From an uncultured Acidimicrobiales bacterium (GTDB lineage: Bacteria; Actinomycetota; Acidimicrobiia; Acidimicrobiales; UBA10347), in contig CALKPY010000047.1 of the NCBI GenBank assembly GCA_937991435.1, positions 1 to 45,900 of the forward strand: a stretch of 45,900 nucleotides of DNA, read 5' to 3'. Shown here in pieces: positions 7,628 to 16,444 of this stretch. The translations under genes and the position numbers were made by a program. A model generated the notes under the pieces. The model saw only the letters and a list, made by a program, of their open reading frames with translations, searched no databases and had not been told where the DNA came from. How positions within the stretch are numbered: the first letter of the stretch is position 1; each line of letters opens with the position of its first letter.

Positions 7628-8770
7628 TCAGATTATTTTGAGTTCCGGATGGAACCGTCGGGTGGGAGCGAGTTCAGTGTCGATTCGATTTGCGATGTCC
7701 CGGAACATCATGCTCGATTCGCTTTCGGGGTCGGTAGCCACGATCGGCGCACCGTTGTCGGCGCCGGCTCGCAGAGCAGGAACCAAGGGAATCTGGCCGA
7801 GAAGCGGAACGCCGATCTTGTCGGCGAGCTCCTTGCCGCCGCCTGCGCCGAACAGTTCGTATCGTTGGCCATCATCGCCCGTGAACCAGCTCATATTTTC
7901 GATCACGCCCTTTACCTCGAGCTGGACCTTTTCGGCCATGGTCGCAGCGCGTTGTGCCACCTTTTGGGCAACCGGCTGCGGGGTGGTCACGACATAGACC
8001 TCGGCGCGAGGCAAAAAGCCCGCTATTGAAATTGAGATGTCACCGGTGCCTGGGGGTAAGTCGACCAGCAGGTAATCGGGTTCATCCCAATACACGTCGG
8101 TGAGGAATTGTTCCAAGGCCTTGTGCAACATTGGGCCACGCCAGATCACAGCCTGGTCTTCTTCGGCGAAGAAGCCCATCGAAATCACGCCGACGCCGTG
8201 TGCTGACGGCGGCACCAACATCGAGTCGATCACAACTGGCGGCCGATCAATACCCAACATACGCGGTATCGAAAAGCCCCATACGTCAGCATCGATGATC
8301 CCTACGGTTTTGCCGGCTTGCGCCAGCGCCACCCCCAGGTTGGTGGTGACAGATGACTTGCCGACGCCACCCTTACCTGAGGCAATGAGAAGCACGCGCG
8401 TCTTCGAGCTCGGATCAGAAAATGGGATCGAGCGACCTTCGGAGTGACCCTGCGTTGGTTGCGAACCCGCTGTCGCGGCTGGATCGCCGTGCAGCATTTG
8501 GCGCACGTCAGCGCGTTCTTGATCAGTCATCACGGTGAACTCGGGCTGCGCCGTCTCGACACCATCGAGCGCGACGATTGCGTCGCGTACTCGCTTGTCA
8601 ATCTCAGCTTTGAGCGGGCAACCAGCAATTGTGAGCGCGACGACCACCGTGACATCAGTGCCGACAATCGTAATTTCACGCACCATGCCGAGGTCTACGA
8701 TGCTGCGATGTAACTCCGGATCCTGAACGGGTCGCAGCGCTTCGATCACGTTTGCTTCGGAGACAGACAT
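7628..8770 (-). CDS. Mrp/NBP35 (ApbC) family P-loop ATPase, Fe-S cluster carrier
   Basis: A 380-residue iron-sulfur cluster carrier/assembly ATPase. Residues 1-80 are the MIP18/PaaD-like domain (ALRPVQDPELHRSIVDLGMV, AGCPL). A variable linker follows, then the deviant Walker A SGKGGVGKSS (131-140), the DADVWGFS motif and DLPPGTGDISI. The paired metal-binding cysteines common near the C-terminus of many homologues are not visible: the ENMSWF region lacks CxxC, which is seen in part of the family. ATG 8770 has a good gaggtg ribosome site five bases upstream, so the longer frame to 8881 is rejected. Confidence 0.92.
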   Translation of the reverse strand: MSVSEANVIEALRPVQDPELHRSIVDLGMVREITIVGTDVTVVVALTIAGCPLKAEIDKRVRDAIVALDGVETAQPEFTVMTDQERADVRQMLHGDPAATAGSQPTQGHSEGRSIPFSDPSSKTRVLLIASGKGGVGKSSVTTNLGVALAQAGKTVGIIDADVWGFSIPRMLGIDRPPVVIDSMLVPPSAHGVGVISMGFFAEEDQAVIWRGPMLHKALEQFLTDVYWDEPDYLLVDLPPGTGDISISIAGFLPRAEVYVVTTPQPVAQKVAQRAATMAEKVQLEVKGVIENMSWFTGDDGQRYELFGAGGGKELADKIGVPLLGQIPLVPALRAGADNGAPIVATDPESESSMMFRDIANRIDTELAPTRRFHPELKII

Positions 8771-8886
8771 CGACACCTCAGAGGTCCACAGCGGAAGCGC
8801 AGATCGCGACCGCGGGTGTGCTGATGAGACTAGCGAGCCTGATTGCCATTTGAGAGTTCGCGGCAAGGTCGCTACCGTCACATTTC

Positions 8887-9354
8887 GTGACCCTATATCT
8901 GGTTCGGCATGCCACTGCCGGAGTGCGTGACAACACGAATTCCGATGATCGCCAGCGAGAGCTGGACTCGCATGGGCACGAACAAGCGAACGCGATCGCT
9001 GGGCTGCTCGGTGATGAGCCGATTACGGCTGTTTTCTCGAGCGCGACGAGTCGTTGCCTGCAGACGGTTGCGCCTCTCGCATCGCGATTGGGGCTCGAAG
9101 TTGCGGTTGCTCCCGCCCTAATGGAAGGCTCCTCAACCAGTTCCACGTTGGCGCTAGTGCGTGGCTTGACTGGGCAGACCGTTGTGCTCTGTAGCCACGG
9201 CGATGTCATTCCCGACGTGCTCCGTGGCCTGACGGTTGGAGGCACCCGTCTCGATGGCATCGGATGCGCCAAGGGCTCAATCTGGAAGCTCGACAACACC
9301 ACGGAGCGCATCGACAGCGGCCTGTACCTGGGACTTGCTGAAGTCGGTCGCTGA
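8887..9354 (+). CDS. SixA-like histidine phosphatase
   Basis: A compact 155-residue phosphatase of the SixA branch. It opens at GTG 8887 with [12 protein letters not shown] (catalytic RH) and has [16 protein letters not shown] and the second His in VLCSHGDV. Possible targets are phosphohistidine or small phosphoesters; the sequence cannot tell which. It is divergent from mrp, with 116 bp between. A small ACTCG/CGAGT hairpin at 9374-9386 follows the stop and might be a weak terminator. Confidence 0.82.
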   Translation: MTLYLVRHATAGVRDNTNSDDRQRELDSHGHEQANAIAGLLGDEPITAVFSSATSRCLQTVAPLASRLGLEVAVAPALMEGSSTSSTLALVRGLTGQTVVLCSHGDVIPDVLRGLTVGGTRLDGIGCAKGSIWKLDNTTERIDSGLYLGLAEVGR

Positions 9355-9476
9355 CCCACGCTAGGCCCGCCGCACTCGTAGCGAGTCCAGCGCTCGCGGG
9401 TGCCGCGTGTTCGATGTCACCGCTCAAAGTTTCCTGCGGCCGATCGTTTGCGATACCGGCTACGTACAGTTGGGCT

Positions 9477-10574
9477 ATGACGACCGAAACTGATGTCTCC
9501 GCCGCCTCGACAGTTGATGTCGACGAAGTCCGACGTGCTCCAAAGGTTTTGCTGCACGACCACCTCGACGGCGGTCTGCGACCAGCCACGGTCATCGATC
9601 TCGCCCGGCAGTCTGGCTATGAACTTCCGACGTTTGATGAGGCCGAGCTGGCTACCTGGATGGTGCGCGGAGCAAGCCGTCTTGATCTCACGCTCTACCT
9701 CGAGACGTTTGCCCACACTGTTGGGGTCATGCAAAGCCGCGACGCCCTGTACCGGGTCGCAGCCGAGTGCGCTGAGGATCTCGCCAGCGATGGCATTGTT
9801 TACGCTGAGATTCGCTTCGCCCCTGAGCTGCACGTTGAAGACGGCCTGAGTCTCGACGAGGTCGTCGAGGCTGTGCTCGCTGGCTTCGCTGACGGTTCTA
9901 ACGATCGCCCGATCCGTATCGGCACGCTGGTAACGGCAATGCGCCACGCGGCGCGTTCGCTCGAAATCGCAGAACTCGCGGTACGCCATCGCGACGACGG
10001 GGTTGTGGGGTTTGATATTGCCGGTGCCGAAGCTGGCAACCCCCCAACCAGGCACCTCGACGCGTTCCAATATGTACAGCGAGAGAACTTCCATTTCACG
10101 ATTCATGCGGGCGAGGCATACGGGCCGCCATCAATCTGGGAAGCCATCCAGTACTGCGGTGCAGAACGTCTCGGACACGGTGTGCGTATTTTCGATGACA
10201 TAACCCAAAATGCCGACGGGTCCTACGAGCTTGGCCGTCTGGCTTCGTTTGTGCGTGACCGTCGCATTCCGCTTGAAGTGTGCCCGACCTCAAATGTGCA
10301 CACAGGAGCCGCGGCATCGATCGCGGAACACCCGATTGGAGCGTTGACCGACCTGAGTTTCAGGGTCACGATGAATACCGACAACCGGCTGATGAGCGCC
10401 ACGTCGATGACCCGCGAATTCTGTCAGACTATGCAGGCGTTTGGCTGGGACTTCACACAGGTGCGCTGGATGACTGTCAATGCCATGAAGTCAGCGTTCA
10501 TCCCCTTTGACGAGCGCCTAGAACTCATCGAAGGAACCATCAAGCCTTGGTATCTCGAACGCCACAGCGTCTAG
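9477..10574 (+). CDS. add: Adenosine deaminase
   Basis: Converts adenosine to inosine in purine salvage. It has 365 residues from ATG 9477; a start at 9414 would add 21 residues that are not family-like. All zinc and catalytic motifs are present: HDHLDG (H27, H29), IHAGEA, RLGHGV, CPTSN and MNTDN, ending with [12 protein letters not shown]. It stands alone on its strand and converges with the ccm operon. The last codons and stop are duplicated in DNA just after the gene. Confidence 0.95.
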   Translation: MTTETDVSAASTVDVDEVRRAPKVLLHDHLDGGLRPATVIDLARQSGYELPTFDEAELATWMVRGASRLDLTLYLETFAHTVGVMQSRDALYRVAAECAEDLASDGIVYAEIRFAPELHVEDGLSLDEVVEAVLAGFADGSNDRPIRIGTLVTAMRHAARSLEIAELAVRHRDDGVVGFDIAGAEAGNPPTRHLDAFQYVQRENFHFTIHAGEAYGPPSIWEAIQYCGAERLGHGVRIFDDITQNADGSYELGRLASFVRDRRIPLEVCPTSNVHTGAAASIAEHPIGALTDLSFRVTMNTDNRLMSATSMTREFCQTMQAFGWDFTQVRWMTVNAMKSAFIPFDERLELIEGTIKPWYLERHSV

Positions 10575-10596
10575 CTGAACGCCACAGCGTCTAGCT
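10557..10596. repeat. 20-bp perfect tandem duplication spanning the add stop codon
   Basis: The unit gaacgccacagcgtctagct occurs twice back to back (10557-10576 and 10577-10596). The first copy encodes the last residues RHSV and the stop of adenosine deaminase; the second is an untranslated copy lying between the convergent add and ccm operon ends. It looks like a recent slippage event with no coding effect. Confidence 0.9.
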
Positions 10597-10605
10597 GATT
10601 GTGGG

Positions 10606-11751
10606 CTAGGTGACGGACTCAGCAATCAGGTCGTACAGCTGAACAAGCTCCTCTGGAAGCGCTGCGGGATCCAACGTAGACAGGTCGTCGGCAGCGCCGG
10701 ATTTGTCTCCGGCCACAGCGAGTGCCAACGCGCGATACAGGCGGGCCTCGGCATTGCCGGGCCGCAGCTCTACCGCGCGGTCTAATAACCGCAGTCCTTC
10801 GTCAGCAACCGCAGGCGATTGCTGTCGGATATCGGCGTCAGTGCCGAGGCGACGTCCTTTACCCATCAACGCGACCAGGTTTTCGGGATCTGTTGCCAGC
10901 ACCGCGTCGAACACCTTGAAGCTAAGCACCGGGTCTACCTGATCAAGGATCAGGGCCGCGCGAGCGACATCATCGGTCGAGGCATCGACCTGGCCCAGAT
11001 CAATTGGTTCGCCGCCACCGAAACGTTGTGCGATTTGTCCGGCAGCGACCGACGGCCGCAACGCGGCCGCCTCGATGAGCGCATCGACCTGGTCTGGTCG
11101 ATCCAGGTTGTCGAGCGCCTGCAGGTGGCCTGCAGCGACGTCGAACTCTTGGTTGTTGTTAGCCAGAATTGCGGCGAACACTCGGGCATCGGGGTAGTCA
11201 GGGTCGACGGCGATGGCCTCGTCGATGCTCACCGCGCCAGCTTCTGCATCGCCGGTCTGAGCCGTTATCCAGCCTCGGTAGGTCAACGCTTCGACATTTG
11301 CCGGAGCGATGTCGAGCACCTCGTCATAAACCTCGACAGCCTCAGACCATCGACCCTCGCGCGTCAAGGTGTCGGCCTCGGCCAAGAGGCCTGCCGACGA
11401 ACGACGTATGTCACCAGTGACGGTGTCTGTCGGCGTGCGGAAGCCCGAGGACCTGGCCAGCAGCACCCCCGCGACCAAAGCGACCAAGACGACACCTGCG
11501 ACCGTCATCACTCGCCGGAGCATTACCGGCGATGTTTGACGAGGTTCGAGCCGGTCGTTCGATTCGGAGCCTGAGTCAAGGCCCTCGAGCTCACGCATGA
11601 CCTGCGCCGCTCGTCGCGTGTACGAGTCGGAAATCGCAGCATGGTCGGCTTCGGCAATGTCGTCGGCGGCTAGCTCGGCATCGAGGTCGTCAATCGAGGC
11701 CAACAGGAAGTCACGCTCGATACGCAGCGACTTTCGTCGCGGGGATTCCAC
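10606..11751 (-). CDS. TPR-repeat membrane protein, CcmI-like cytochrome c biogenesis factor
   Basis: A 381-residue protein from GTG 11751, 4 bp after the ccmH stop. The N-terminal part resembles the CcmI cytosolic/anchor region (RIERDFLLASIDDLDAELAADDI). One membrane segment follows at about residues 83-100 (VMTVAGVVLVALVAGVLLA), then an outside domain with tetratricopeptide repeats (GRWSEAVEVYDEVLDIAPANVEALTYRGWI, ALAVAGDKSGAADDLSTL). CcmI proteins hold apocytochrome c for the CcmF/H haem lyase. It is last in the ccm operon, which supports that role; TPR sequence alone would not. The GTG is chosen because the longer frame overlaps ccmH. Confidence 0.72.
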   Translation of the reverse strand: MESPRRKSLRIERDFLLASIDDLDAELAADDIAEADHAAISDSYTRRAAQVMRELEGLDSGSESNDRLEPRQTSPVMLRRVMTVAGVVLVALVAGVLLARSSGFRTPTDTVTGDIRRSSAGLLAEADTLTREGRWSEAVEVYDEVLDIAPANVEALTYRGWITAQTGDAEAGAVSIDEAIAVDPDYPDARVFAAILANNNQEFDVAAGHLQALDNLDRPDQVDALIEAAALRPSVAAGQIAQRFGGGEPIDLGQVDASTDDVARAALILDQVDPVLSFKVFDAVLATDPENLVALMGKGRRLGTDADIRQQSPAVADEGLRLLDRAVELRPGNAEARLYRALALAVAGDKSGAADDLSTLDPAALPEELVQLYDLIAESVT

Positions 11752-11755
11752 AGTG

Positions 11756-12283
11756 CTACTTCGAGGTTCGCCGCGACGCAGATGTCTTGCGCTCTGAACG
11801 GGCCCGGTCAACGAGCTGACGGTCGGCTGAAGAAGTGCCTGGCTCGCCCGTCGAGCTTGCCTCGCGACGCCACCTCGAAAATGCGAACCCGACAACAGAC
11901 ACTGCGAGTGCAGCAGCGACTACCGGGATGATCCACACCAGACCCGTGAACCCCGTGCCATCGGGCGTCAAAACGATCGAGCGCCCAAACCGGTCGATGT
12001 ACACCTGACGAATTTGTGCGTCAGTTTCGCCAGCACCGACCCGCGTTCTGATGTCAGCCCGAATTTCCCGAGCGATGGTGACATTTGATTCCGCTACCGA
12101 TTGGCCACGGCATTGCGGGCAGCGAATGGTCGAGGTCAGAGCGGTGACGCGTTCGCCTTCGGTGCGGGTGCCGCCGTCGGCGATGGTGCCGAAGGTGAGC
12201 GCGGCGATTGCAATGATCGCCATCAATACCCAACTCAGCCAGCGCCATTGACTCGCGAAGGTTTTTCCGGGAGCGGTCTTCAC
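11756..12283 (-). CDS. ccmH: Cytochrome c maturation protein CcmH
   Basis: A haem-lyase thioreductase of 175 residues. It has a membrane segment near residues 15-33 and the redox motif IRCPQCRGQSVAESN with C55 and C58, the family signature, then the three-helix region EIRADIRTRVGAGETDAQI and a second membrane helix (GLVWIIPVVAAALAVSVVGFAF). It reduces the apocytochrome CxxCH cysteines before haem attachment. The GTG start overlaps the ccmG stop (GTGA), so the two are coupled. Confidence 0.93.
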   Translation of the reverse strand: MKTAPGKTFASQWRWLSWVLMAIIAIAALTFGTIADGGTRTEGERVTALTSTIRCPQCRGQSVAESNVTIAREIRADIRTRVGAGETDAQIRQVYIDRFGRSIVLTPDGTGFTGLVWIIPVVAAALAVSVVGFAFSRWRREASSTGEPGTSSADRQLVDRARSERKTSASRRTSK

Positions 12284-12819
12284 AGGTCACCTTGAAACGA
12301 TGCGATTGCGGCATTGAGAGTCTCAGAGGTAACGCCGGAAGCGCTCACCCACTTCTGCACGACGCGACCGCTAGGGGCGACGAGCAACGTCTCAGGAACT
12401 GCCGTGACACCGAAATCAATAGCGATGCTTCCGGTATTGCTCACTACTGCGGGCCATGAGCCACCTAACTCATTGAAAAAGTCTCGTGCCGCTTGCTCGG
12501 TGTCACCGAACATCACACTCACGACCTGTGCGTCTTGTGGGCGCGATTCGCTGAACGCCACCAACTCTGGGTGCTCGACCCGACAGCCCACGCACCATGA
12601 CGCAAAGAAGTTGACGACGACCCACTTGCCGCGAAGCGAGCGGAGGTCAAATTCTTCGCCGTCGATCGTGGTTGCCTCGATCGGTGGTGCGACCTTGCCA
12701 ACAATCTCAAAGTTTGCGGTGCTCGATTGCTGAGTGTCGCTGGTCGCGAGCAAGGCGATCAACAAACCAATAACTACGGCGACGATGGCGGCAGCGATCG
12801 CTGCAGAACGATGTTTCAT
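12280..12819 (-). CDS. ccmG: Thiol:disulfide oxidoreductase CcmG / TlpA-like
   Basis: A membrane-anchored thioredoxin-fold protein of 179 residues. It has an N-terminal anchor (residues 5-26) and a redox site FFASWCVGCRVEHPEL (C76, C79), with the cis-Pro loop in TAVPETLLVAPSG. It keeps the CcmH and apocytochrome cysteines reduced outside the membrane. The start at ATG 12819 lies 20 bp after ccmF; a longer frame to 12933 would overlap ccmF and lacks a signal. It overlaps ccmH by four bases. Confidence 0.92.
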   Translation of the reverse strand: MKHRSAAIAAAIVAVVIGLLIALLATSDTQQSSTANFEIVGKVAPPIEATTIDGEEFDLRSLRGKWVVVNFFASWCVGCRVEHPELVAFSESRPQDAQVVSVMFGDTEQAARDFFNELGGSWPAVVSNTGSIAIDFGVTAVPETLLVAPSGRVVQKWVSASGVTSETLNAAIASFQGDL

Positions 12820-12838
12820 GGCCGACAGTATCTGAACA

Positions 12839-14794
12839 TCAGCCGGCCGCTGCCGACGACACCACGGGTGCCGACACGGGATCAGTAGGACGGCGGTGAA
12901 AGCGCGTCGGGAATGCCGACAGTGCTGTTCCAATCGCCATCAGCAGACCGCCGTTCCAAAGCCAGACGATAAGCGGCTGGCTCGTCGCCCGTACGAGCAC
13001 ACCTTCGGAGTTCTCATCAGGAAGCGCAATGAGCGCCAGCTGAATGTCGCGGGTCCACCCCACCGACGTGTCCGGAGTTCCAATCGTCTGGCCGCTGGCA
13101 TATTGGCTGATTGCAGGGCGCATCGTTTCGCCATCGACGGTTATCAAGGCCGCTGTCACCCGTTTGGCCGATTGGTCGGTGACCTCGAGACCGTCGAAGC
13201 CAAATGTCGCCTCGGCAAACGTGACCGTGTCTCCCGGAACCATCGTGAATTCGGCCTGGCGCAGGTAACTGTTGCTTGCGGCCAACGCGACGGCGATGAG
13301 AATGACGCCGAGGTGCACGATCATGCCCCCGTTGGTGCGCCCGACGAAGCCCCGCCATCCGTTGCGGCGGGTGGCAAGTGCGATTTGGCGTATGGCAGCG
13401 CCTGCCGCAAACCCGGCCAAGGCGAACGCAAGTAATGGTGTGGCGCCACGTGCCCCGACCGCAACAGCAAAGACGAGCACGGCCACGCCGGCCCACGCTG
13501 GCCATTCCAACCGCGTTCGCAACAGTTCACCACTGGCCTTGCGCCACGGCAGCACCGGCGCAACGGCCATCAAGAACAGCAGAGCCATGCCGATTGGCAT
13601 GGTCATTCGGTCGAAGTACGGCACGCCAACCGAGATCCGTTCGTCACGGAGTGACTCGACGATAAGCGGGAACACCGTGCCCAACAAGACCACAAAGGCA
13701 AACACCGCGAACAACACATTGTTTGCAAGAAACGATCCCTCGCGGCTTAGTGGCGAATCGATTGAGCCCGGCGCCCGTAGCTCATCGCCTCGCCATCCGA
13801 TCAGACCAACGCTGACCACCATGATCACCCCAAAAAATGTGAGCAACACCGGCCCGATTCCGCTTTCGCTAAACGCATGTACCGATTCGATCACTCCTGA
13901 TCGGGTGATGAACGTGCCCAGAATCGTCAGCGAAAAGGTGGCGCATAGTAGTGAGAGGTTCCACACGCGCAACATGCCGCGACGTTCTTGGATCATGACC
14001 GAATGGAGGTACGCCGTGCCGGTTAGCCACGGTAACAACGATGCATTCTCGACCGGGTCCCACCCCCAGTAGCCACCCCAACCAAGAACGTCATAGGCCC
14101 ACCATGCGCCGAGAATGATGCCGACGGTCAAAAATCCCCAGGCGAATAATGTCCAGCGACGGGTTTCGAGCAACCAACCTTCGCCTACACGGCCAGTGAT
14201 CAACGCCGCTATCGCAAACGCGAACGGCACGGTAAAGCCGACGTAACCCAAATAGAGAATTGGAGGGTGAACCGCCATCAGCCAGTTGTCTTGCAGCAGC
14301 GGGTTCGGCCCTGGGCCATCGATAAAGCCCGCCGGAATCGTCACCGTCTGGAAAGGATCTGCCGGACCGATCATCAGCCCGAAAAAGAATGCAGCGACAA
14401 CCAAGATCACCACGGTGGCCCACATGACAAGCGGGTCGCCCATGCGCTTGCGGAACTTGACGAGTACGACCGACAGGTACAGCGCCACGACCAGACCCCA
14501 AAGAAGGATTGAGCCTTCGAGCGAAGACCACGCGGTGGCGAAGTTGTAGAGGGGCGGTGTGCGATGGCTACCGTTTTCGAACACGTAGCGGACCGTGAAA
14601 TCGCGCGTGATAAGTGCACGTTCGAGCGCGATCGAGGCGACCACAGCGCCGCCGAGCACCACCCACGCCACACGGATGCCTGTGCGCCGGAGGGCTTCGT
14701 CGTCGCGAACGTGGCCGGCAATCAGTGAGATCGCGGCTGTCAGTGCAGCGACGAATGCAGCAACGACACCCGCGTCGCCTAGTGCGACATTCAC
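12839..14794 (-). CDS. ccmF: Haem lyase CcmF/NrfE family
   Basis: A 651-residue polytopic membrane protein that attaches haem to apocytochrome c. The tryptophan-rich haem-handling WWD segment is clear (AWWAYDVLGWGGYWGWDPVENASLLPWL in pattern), with flanking His-containing loops (VHPPILYLGYVG; TGTAYLHSVMIQERRG). About 14-15 hydrophobic helices and a large loop near the C-terminus match the family. It lies 69 bp after ccmE and 20 bp before ccmG. Confidence 0.96.
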   Translation of the reverse strand: MNVALGDAGVVAAFVAALTAAISLIAGHVRDDEALRRTGIRVAWVVLGGAVVASIALERALITRDFTVRYVFENGSHRTPPLYNFATAWSSLEGSILLWGLVVALYLSVVLVKFRKRMGDPLVMWATVVILVVAAFFFGLMIGPADPFQTVTIPAGFIDGPGPNPLLQDNWLMAVHPPILYLGYVGFTVPFAFAIAALITGRVGEGWLLETRRWTLFAWGFLTVGIILGAWWAYDVLGWGGYWGWDPVENASLLPWLTGTAYLHSVMIQERRGMLRVWNLSLLCATFSLTILGTFITRSGVIESVHAFSESGIGPVLLTFFGVIMVVSVGLIGWRGDELRAPGSIDSPLSREGSFLANNVLFAVFAFVVLLGTVFPLIVESLRDERISVGVPYFDRMTMPIGMALLFLMAVAPVLPWRKASGELLRTRLEWPAWAGVAVLVFAVAVGARGATPLLAFALAGFAAGAAIRQIALATRRNGWRGFVGRTNGGMIVHLGVILIAVALAASNSYLRQAEFTMVPGDTVTFAEATFGFDGLEVTDQSAKRVTAALITVDGETMRPAISQYASGQTIGTPDTSVGWTRDIQLALIALPDENSEGVLVRATSQPLIVWLWNGGLLMAIGTALSAFPTRFHRRPTDPVSAPVVSSAAAG

Positions 14795-14863
14795 GACTGG
14801 CTACCCTCTGCCAGCGCTGGCCCCAAAGACCGCGTCGATCGAGATGGTCTGCTCATCTTCTGG

Positions 14864-15505
14864 TCACGCTTCGGGCGCGATGCCGCCAAGGTTGGCTTCG
14901 TCGAGTCGCTCGCGGTTGTCGTCTCGGTACTCATTGTCGTGTTTGACGACCATGTCCGAACTCGCAAAGTGCCAACCGTCGCCCGCACCCCCGAGGATCG
15001 GATCAACCCCTGTCGGCAAGCCTCGCGACCATGTGCCTTCGAGCACGACGGGCACGCCGGGCTGGAACAGCTCGGCTGGGTTGCCGGTGTGCACGACGTC
15101 GATGATCGATCCTTCGAATTTGATGGGAAAAGCAACGCCGACGTCAAGCTTGCCATCACGTTCGATTTCCGTTGTCACTGGTTCGCCAAAGGGCGTGCCC
15201 TGAACCCGGAACCGGCGACCCTCGAGTTCATCTCGCTGCTCGACGGCTTCGTCGGCGTTGTAGAAGAAGAGGGCGGCATCACCAAGGCTGCGCACAAGAA
15301 CAAATCCGAGCAGGGCCATGACCCCCAGCAGCAACACGGTTGGCAATGTTCGCCGCGTTTTGCCTTTGGCCGACGGCACCACTTCGGTTGGCGTCAGGTC
15401 GAGGGACTTCGGGGCGTCGGCTGAAGCGTCGTCAAGTAACGCTTCGTCTATCTTGGCCCGAGCGATTCGCGAGCTCCGGCTGCCATCGGCGCCTACGTCA
15501 CTCAT
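14864..15505 (-). CDS. ccmE: Periplasmic-type haem chaperone CcmE
   Basis: A 213-residue protein. Residues 1-50 form a charged cytosolic extension, longer than in proteobacterial CcmE. One membrane segment spans about 54-72, followed by the beta-barrel haem-binding domain. The covalent haem ligand lies in VVKHDNEY (H189), so this is the classical His-type (HxxxY), not the Cys-type, CcmE. Start ATG 15505 overlaps the ccmD stop region by 8 bp; a longer frame to 15571 would lie inside ccmD. Confidence 0.93.
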   Translation of the reverse strand: MSDVGADGSRSSRIARAKIDEALLDDASADAPKSLDLTPTEVVPSAKGKTRRTLPTVLLLGVMALLGFVLVRSLGDAALFFYNADEAVEQRDELEGRRFRVQGTPFGEPVTTEIERDGKLDVGVAFPIKFEGSIIDVVHTGNPAELFQPGVPVVLEGTWSRGLPTGVDPILGGAGDGWHFASSDMVVKHDNEYRDDNRERLDEANLGGIAPEA

Positions 15506-15659
15506 CAGTGTCGATCCATCGTTGTTGTCCCGCTGGGACTTGAGTCGAGAGCGCACGACCGCGCCGAACAAGCGATATCGAGTACAAGCCCAGCACCGTG
15601 AAGGTGATGCCCCAGCCCGCGATGAGATAGCCGACGTGGGTCATCGCAATTGTGGTCAT
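15498..15659 (-). CDS. ccmD: CcmD-like small membrane protein
   Basis: A 53-residue ORF (MTTIAMTHVGYLIAGWG at the start) with one membrane helix at about residues 9-29 (VGYLIAGWGITFTVLGLYSIS), followed by a basic RRGR cluster, as in CcmD. Its ATG overlaps the ccmC stop (ATGA) and its end overlaps the ccmE start by 8 bp, so it sits exactly at the ccmD position of the operon. CcmD helps release haem-loaded CcmE from CcmC. Its size makes it easy to miss by length cut-offs. Confidence 0.88.
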   Translation of the reverse strand: MTTIAMTHVGYLIAGWGITFTVLGLYSISLVRRGRALSTQVPAGQQRWIDTDE

Positions 15660-16444
15660 GTCGAACCTTCCTTTTCGAGGGCCGGATGCGAAATTGCTTC
15701 GTCAAGTCCGGCGTGGGCGCTCGCTCGCCGTTCGGCGATCGCGGCATCGACACCAACGGTTTCGATCTTGTGTTCGAGCCAGCCGATTCGGAACCGGTGA
15801 ATCATCATCCAGAAGAACATGACCGCGAACACCAGAGTCGAGAGGGCGAAGGTGAACAGCTTCATGTCTTCGAGTCGACCTTCAATCAGCGACGACTTCT
15901 GATGCAAGGTGCGGTTCTGCCACCAGATCACCGAACGATTGACGAGCAGCACATTGGTACTTGCGACGAGAGCAATGACTGCGCTTCGTCGGGCTCGGGT
16001 TCCGGGATCGACGACCGACCGGCGATAGGCGAGGTAGCCAAGCAGCATGAGAAACAGCACGAGGGTCGTGAGCAAACGCACGTCGCCCCATTCCCACCAC
16101 GTGTTCCAGATTGGCCGGCCCCAGATCACCCCAGTGACCAGGGTGAGACCACAAAAGACCACACCGAGCTCGGCCGCTGCGGCGGCCGTGATATCCCACC
16201 ACCGCGTCTTCTTGTACAGCGCCATCGCACTTGCGACCGCAAGCGCAGGCACGGTCAGGTACAACGCAACAATGGCCGCGGGTACGTGGATATAGAACAT
16301 GCGCACTGCGTCTTGTTGCACGGCATCGGGCTCGGTCACAACGAACGCGAGCACGAACACCACGCTGAGACCCAAGAGCACGACGAAGCCCAGAATCTGG
16401 GTAGTGCGCGACCCTGTCGTGGCGACGTTCGTGGATTCAGACAT
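15656..16444 (-). CDS. ccmC: Haem exporter/handling protein CcmC
   Basis: A 262-residue protein with six predicted membrane helices that presents haem to CcmE. The first conserved His is in RMFYIHVPAA, the second in NRTLHQKSS. The Trp-rich segment reads GRPIWNTWWEWGDVRLLTT, where many homologues have WxWDxRLT, so the Asp is shifted by one residue. The start ATG 16444 overlaps the ccmB stop (TGATG); a TTG just upstream at 16447 is less likely. A C-terminal basic tail follows the last helix. Confidence 0.92.
   Translation of the reverse strand: MSESTNVATTGSRTTQILGFVVLLGLSVVFVLAFVVTEPDAVQQDAVRMFYIHVPAAIVALYLTVPALAVASAMALYKKTRWWDITAAAAAELGVVFCGLTLVTGVIWGRPIWNTWWEWGDVRLLTTLVLFLMLLGYLAYRRSVVDPGTRARRSAVIALVASTNVLLVNRSVIWWQNRTLHQKSSLIEGRLEDMKLFTFALSTLVFAVMFFWMMIHRFRIGWLEHKIETVGVDAAIAERRASAHAGLDEAISHPALEKEGST

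Noticed and set aside
13272-14072. 266-residue plus-strand frame opposite ccmF
   Set aside because: Composition is low-complexity Thr/Ala/Arg with no family features; it is the antisense shadow of a well-recognised ccmF.
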